DNA of 9,425 nucleotides, from positions 1 to 9,425 of the forward strand of contig CAJLFL010000063.1 in the NCBI GenBank assembly GCA_905205855.1, given 5' to 3'. Shown piece after piece: positions 6,773-9,425 of the stretch (positions are counted from its first letter, which is position 1; each line of letters starts with the position of its first letter). This DNA comes from an uncultured Eubacteriales bacterium (lineage in GTDB: Bacteria > Bacillota > Clostridia > Monoglobales > Monoglobaceae). The position numbers were made by a program, and so were the translations under genes. Below the pieces are notes generated by a model. The model had not been told where the DNA came from. It saw only the letters and a list, made by a program, of their open reading frames with translations, and searched no databases.

Positions 6773-8041
6773 ATGCATATAGACACAAAATGTATTCAAT
6801 CGGGATACAGTCCCAAAAACGGCGAACCGAGAGTTTTGCCTATCTATCAAAGTACAACCTGGAAGTACGAAAGTACAGAGCAGATGGGAAGGCTTTTTGA
6901 TTTGGAGGAAAGCGGATATTTTTATACACGTCTTGCAAATCCGACAAATGACGCTGTTGCGGCAAAAATAGCCGACCTTGAGGGCGGCGTCGCCGCTATC
7001 CTCACATCCTCCGGTCAGGCAGCGTGCTTTTATTCGATATTTAATATATGTGAAGCAGGCGATCACTTTGTATGCTCGTCAACCGTATACGGCGGAACCT
7101 TTAATCTTTTTGGCGTTACCCTTAAAAAAATGGGAATAGACGTAACCTTTGTCGATCCCAATGCAAACGATGAAGAACTGAATGAGGCATTTAAAGAAAA
7201 CACAAAAGCCGTTTTCGGCGAAACAATAGCCAATCCGGCGCTTGTTGTTTTGGACATAGAAAAATGGGCAAAGGCAGCTCATGCTCATAAAGTTCCCCTT
7301 ATAATAGATAACACTTTTGCAACCCCAGTAAACTGCCGTCCCTTTGAATGGGGCGCGGATATAGTCGTACATTCCACCACAAAATATATGGACGGTCACG
7401 CAGTGTGCGTCGGCGGTGCAATAGTCGACAGCGGAAACTTTGACTGGGAGACCTCCGGCAAATTTCCGTGTCTTACCACTCCGGACGAATCCTATCACGG
7501 TATAATTTATACCCAAAAGTTCGGCAAGGCGGCATACATAACAAAAGCAACCGCACAGGTTATGAGAGATTTGGGAGCAATCCCGTCACCGCAGAACTCA
7601 TTTTTGCTTAATATCGGACTGGAAACTCTGCCGCTGCGCGTAGAAAAGCATTGCCGAAACGCACAGGCCGTTGCGGAATTTTTATCACAGAACGATAAGG
7701 TATCATGGGTTAAATACTGTGGTCTGCCAGGTGACGAATATTATGATTTGGGCAAAAAGTATCTGCCAAACGGTTCATGCGGAGTTATATCATTCGGTGT
7801 AAAGGGCGGCAGAGAAGCCGCTGTGAGATTTATGGACAGCCTTAAACTTGCGGCTATTGTTACACATGTTGCAGACGCAAGAACCTCTGTTCTTCATCCT
7901 GCAAGCCATACACACCGTCAGTTAAACGACGAGGAGCTTGCCGCTGCAGGCGTAACACCGGACTTGATTCGTCTTTCTGTCGGAATTGAAAATGCAGAGG
8001 ATATAATAAACGATATAAAACAAGCACTTGAAAAGGCATAA
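6773..8041 (+). CDS. metY: O-acetylhomoserine aminocarboxypropyltransferase (O-acetylhomoserine sulfhydrylase)
   Basis: 422 aa, cytoplasmic fold-type-I PLP enzyme of the Cys/Met metabolism family. MetY makes homocysteine from O-acetylhomoserine and sulfide, the direct sulfhydrylation route to methionine. The N-terminal block LPIYQSTTW is at residues 22-30, and the phosphate-binding YTRLANPTND is at 51-60 (Y51 and R53 come from the partner subunit in family structures). SSGQAA is at 79-84. The cofactor Asp lies in LIIDNTFATP, with D179. The PLP-binding lysine is K204 in STTKYMDGH. A length near 420-430 and the NPTND/DNTFATP pattern favour MetY over the ~390-400-residue cystathionine gamma-synthase or gamma-lyase enzymes, but methionine gamma-lyase activity cannot be excluded. 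It has its own strong promoter and ends in a shared terminator directly at its stop codon. Confidence 0.9.
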   Translation: MHIDTKCIQSGYSPKNGEPRVLPIYQSTTWKYESTEQMGRLFDLEESGYFYTRLANPTNDAVAAKIADLEGGVAAILTSSGQAACFYSIFNICEAGDHFVCSSTVYGGTFNLFGVTLKKMGIDVTFVDPNANDEELNEAFKENTKAVFGETIANPALVVLDIEKWAKAAHAHKVPLIIDNTFATPVNCRPFEWGADIVVHSTTKYMDGHAVCVGGAIVDSGNFDWETSGKFPCLTTPDESYHGIIYTQKFGKAAYITKATAQVMRDLGAIPSPQNSFLLNIGLETLPLRVEKHCRNAQAVAEFLSQNDKVSWVKYCGLPGDEYYDLGKKYLPNGSCGVISFGVKGGREAAVRFMDSLKLAAIVTHVADARTSVLHPASHTHRQLNDEELAAAGVTPDLIRLSVGIENAEDIINDIKQALEKA

Positions 8042-8067
8042 AAAAATCCCCTTTTGGGGATTTTTTT
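8041..8067. terminator. Bidirectional intrinsic terminator between metY and the mreB-family gene
   Basis: A perfect 11-bp stem pairs 8041-8051 (A6-T-C4) with 8056-8066 (G4-A-T6) around a TTTT loop at 8052-8055. A U-tract forms on either strand, so it can end both convergent transcripts. It uses the last base of the metY stop codon and the stop codon of the mreB-family gene, so the two convergent genes are only 24 bp apart. Confidence 0.93.
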
Positions 8068-9091
8068 ATGCCTCTCTTTTATCTGCGGCATTATAGCTTT
8101 CCAGCATAGCGTTATTATCCAATGCCTGTCCCGTTCCGAAAGCCACAAAGCACTCCGCGTCATCCGCAGTAACGGTTTTTATTCCTGTTTCTGTCTGAAT
8201 CATTCTTTCCATACCGTATATCAGAGAGCCGCCGCCTGTCAGTATTATACCACTTCCGCTTATATCTCCGATAAGCTCAGGAGGTGTTTCCTCCAGAATA
8301 TTCTTTATTTCCTCAACTATAACGGACGCCGGCTCTTTTAAAGCCTCATATATTTCATCCGAGGAAACCTGAATGGTTTTGGGAAGTCCGGAAACAAGAC
8401 TTCTTCCTCTTATATCCATTGCCAAAAGTTTATCTCTTTTACGTACGCAGCCGATTTTTATTTTTAATTCTTCAGCCGTTCTTTCGCCAATCAGAATATT
8501 ATACTTTCTGCGTATGTATCTGATTATGGCTTCGTCAAAATTATCTCCGGCTGTTTTTATTGAGCGGCTTATTACTATTCCGCCGAGTGAAATTACTGCA
8601 AGATCGGTAGTTCCGCCGCCTATATCAACAACAAGTCTGCCGCAGGGATGCGTAATATCCACACCCGCACCGAGTGCCGCCGCCAAAGGCTCCTCTATCA
8701 AATAAACCTTTCTTGCGCCTGCCTGCATACCGGCATCAATAACAGCTCTTTCCTCAACCTCTGTTATATCACTCGGGACGCTTATAACCACTCTCGGTTT
8801 AAAGAAAGCTCCCAAAAATCCTCTTTTGCTTACCTTTTGCAAAAAGAATTTTAACATTCTCTCTGTCGTTGTATAATCTGAAATAACCCCTTCTTTAAGC
8901 GGACGCATTGCCACTATGTTTCCGGGAGTTCTGCCAAGCATCTTTCTTGCCTCTCTGCCGACCGCCATAAGCCTGTTTGTTTCCTTATCAACAGCCACAA
9001 CTGACGGTTCCTTTGCGGCAACTCCTCTTCCTTTTACATATATCAATATAGAAGATGTCCCCAAATCTATTCCTATATCCTGTCCAAGCAT
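8066..9091 (-). CDS. mreB: MreB-family rod-shape-determining actin homologue
   Basis: 341 aa bacterial actin (MreB/Mbl/MreBH group). These proteins form membrane-associated filaments that guide the elongasome and place new peptidoglycan along the cell side wall. The ATPase signatures are all present: phosphate-1 DIGIDLGTSSI at residues 5-15, phosphate-2 VVDIGGGTTDLAVISLGG at 154-171, and the adenosine motif GIILTGGGSLI at 281-291. RTPGNIVAMRPLKEGVI (54-70), LIEEPLAAALGAG (131-143) and IGERTAEELKIKIG (201-214) are typical of the family. MreB and Mbl cannot be separated safely by eye. No mreC or mreD is adjacent; the gene stands alone between its own promoter and a terminator, which suits an extra paralogue such as Mbl. 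The ribosome binding site AAAGGAGA (9110-9103) is unusually far (12 nt) from the ATG, but the MLGQDIGIDLG start fits the family. Confidence 0.93.
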   Translation of the reverse strand: MLGQDIGIDLGTSSILIYVKGRGVAAKEPSVVAVDKETNRLMAVGREARKMLGRTPGNIVAMRPLKEGVISDYTTTERMLKFFLQKVSKRGFLGAFFKPRVVISVPSDITEVEERAVIDAGMQAGARKVYLIEEPLAAALGAGVDITHPCGRLVVDIGGGTTDLAVISLGGIVISRSIKTAGDNFDEAIIRYIRRKYNILIGERTAEELKIKIGCVRKRDKLLAMDIRGRSLVSGLPKTIQVSSDEIYEALKEPASVIVEEIKNILEETPPELIGDISGSGIILTGGGSLIYGMERMIQTETGIKTVTADDAECFVAFGTGQALDNNAMLESYNAADKREA

Positions 9092-9119
9092 TATTATTTA
9101 TTTCTCCTTTGTCGATTGC

Positions 9120-9147
9120 ATTACAATTATGTTACAAATATGTTACA
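9120..9147 (-). promoter_or_regulatory. Three WalR/YycF-like direct repeats in the mreB-family leader
   Basis: On the minus strand, TGTAAC (9147-9142), TGTAAC (9136-9131) and TGTAAT (9125-9120) are separated by exactly 5 bp each, giving an 11-bp period that places them on one face of the helix. This matches the published WalR (YycF) consensus TGTWAH-N5-TGTWAH twice over. A fourth, looser copy TGTAAA is at 9161-9156, 8 bp further upstream and overlapping the -10 box. The array sits at and just after the predicted transcription start, a position typical of repression. The regulator is inferred from the motif; another OmpR-family regulator is possible. Confidence 0.55.
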
Positions 9148-9153
9148 GAATAT

Positions 9154-9182
9154 ATTTTACAATATTTTATATCTCCTGTCAA
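9154..9182 (-). promoter_or_regulatory. Sigma-A-type promoter of the mreB-family gene
   Basis: On the minus strand, a perfect TTGACA (9182-9177) is followed after 17 bp by TAAAAT (9159-9154, 5 of 6 matches). Transcription would start near 9147, leaving a leader of about 55 nt that contains the TGTAAY repeats and the AAAGGAGA ribosome binding site. It is the only strong promoter seen upstream of this gene. Confidence 0.75.
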
Positions 9183-9224
9183 TGCCTTCGACATAAAATC
9201 CTAAAAAAATAATTATATATTTTA

Positions 9225-9253
9225 TTGCTTTTTTTCAGCAGAATAATTATAAT
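9225..9253 (+). promoter_or_regulatory. Probable promoter of the glycoside hydrolase gene
   Basis: A perfect TATAAT (9248-9253) is preceded at 17 bp by TTGCTT (9225-9230), which matches the -35 consensus in three positions. The start of transcription would be near 9260, about 33 nt before the ATG. The weak -35 suggests that an activator may be needed. The region is AT-rich, so a chance match is possible. Confidence 0.5.
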
Positions 9254-9265
9254 GTTTTTAAAACA
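9253..9265. promoter_or_regulatory. Palindromic operator candidate at the glycoside hydrolase start site
   Basis: TGTTTT-T-AAAACA is a perfect palindrome with 6-bp arms and a 1-bp centre at 9259. It begins on the last base of the -10 box and covers the predicted transcription start, where a repressor would block initiation. The arms are AT-rich, which lowers the significance. No regulator gene is in the window to pair with it. Confidence 0.3.
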
Positions 9266-9292
9266 ACTTGACAAAATGAAAGGCTTATTAAA

Positions 9293-9425
9293 ATGAACAA
9301 TAAATTTATAACAGGCTGTAACTATTGGGCTTCCCACGCAGGTACGGATATGTGGAAAAACTGGGATGAAAGCATTGTTGAAGACGATATTAAGACTCTT
9401 TCTGAAAACGGAATTAAATATTTAA
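9293..9425 (+). CDS. Probable glycoside hydrolase (family-5-like TIM barrel), N-terminal fragment, runs off right edge
   Basis: Only 44 codons are visible. The start, MNNKFITGCNYWASHAGTDM, followed by WKNWDESIVEDDIKTL (residues 21-36) and GIKYL, resembles the N-terminus of GH5-like beta-mannanases and beta-glucanases. There, a G-x-N-Y-W strand is followed by a helix of the form D-x-x-x-L-x-x-x-G before the LR(V/I) strand. No signal peptide precedes the catalytic start, so a cytoplasmic enzyme acting on imported oligosaccharides is likely. The ATG at 9293 has AAAGG (9279-9283) 9 nt upstream. The gene is divergent from the mreB-family gene across a 201-bp spacer. Catalytic glutamates lie beyond the window, so the family is a probable call and the substrate is unknown. 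Confidence 0.65.
   Translation, partial: MNNKFITGCNYWASHAGTDMWKNWDESIVEDDIKTLSENGIKYL

Noticed and set aside
9120..9147. Reading the TTACA repeats as a PhoP box
   Set aside because: PhoP boxes are TTAACA-like. These units are GTTACA/ATTACA on the plus strand, and on the gene's strand they match the WalR consensus at every defined position with the right N5 spacing.
9208..9251. Direct repeat AATAATTATA at 9208-9217 and 9242-9251
   Set aside because: Only 10 bp of pure A/T in a very AT-rich spacer; a chance repeat is likely, and the second copy overlaps the TATAAT box.
9268..9273. Perfect TTGACA on the plus strand just before the glycoside hydrolase gene
   Set aside because: A -10 at normal spacing would fall inside the gene's first codons, and the sequence there does not resemble TATAAT, so it cannot drive this start.
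9276..9296. Six-codon leader frame (MKGLLK) whose TGA overlaps the glycoside hydrolase ATG
   Set aside because: There is no ribosome binding site before its ATG. The AAAGG inside it is better read as the ribosome binding site of the main gene, and a frame this short is expected by chance.
1..9425. CRISPR arrays, insertion sequences, tRNA or rRNA genes, toxin-antitoxin or phage-defence genes
   Set aside because: None could be supported: no regularly spaced long repeats, transposase motifs, terminal inverted repeats or structured RNA genes were seen on either strand.

Overview
The window looks like ordinary chromosome from a low-GC anaerobic Firmicute of class Clostridia. The signs are AT-rich spacers, strong AAGGAG-type ribosome binding sites, sigma-A-type promoters and two small families (DUF4364 and DUF4830) seen mainly in Clostridia and relatives. 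No mobile element, CRISPR array, rRNA or tRNA was seen. I did not find a convincing new system. The more interesting signals are regulatory, plus an anomaly at the left edge.

Positions 1-6157, minus strand: seven tightly packed genes that read as one operon. In transcription order they are an RsuA-type 16S rRNA pseudouridine synthase, a YifB/ComM AAA+ ATPase, the TrmL tRNA 2'-O-methyltransferase, a DegV fatty-acid-binding protein, a DUF4364 winged-helix protein, an Mrp Fe-S carrier ATPase, and an AMP-forming acyl-CoA synthetase that runs off the left edge. Neighbouring genes overlap by 1 or 4 bp or are separated by 2-19 bp. One promoter upstream of rsuA (-10 TATAAT) can drive all seven. The operon mixes RNA modification and DNA processing with Fe-S delivery and fatty-acid handling. 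The last ~58 bp at the left edge break the acyl-CoA synthetase just where its YGxTE motif should be.

Positions 6221-8041, plus strand: a divergent gene for a small membrane-anchored DUF4830 protein, then a PLP-dependent O-acetylhomoserine sulfhydrylase (metY) with a very good promoter of its own. A perfect 11-bp-stem terminator at 8041-8067 lies between metY and the convergent mreB-family gene and can serve both strands.

Positions 8066-9425: a stand-alone MreB-family actin gene on the minus strand, with a TTGACA-N17-TAAAAT promoter. Just downstream of the predicted start site are three TGTAAY hexamers at exact 11-bp spacing, matching the WalR/YycF cell-wall regulator consensus. Divergent from it, the first 44 codons of a likely family-5-like glycoside hydrolase run off the right edge. 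Its promoter has a perfect 13-bp palindrome at the predicted transcription start.
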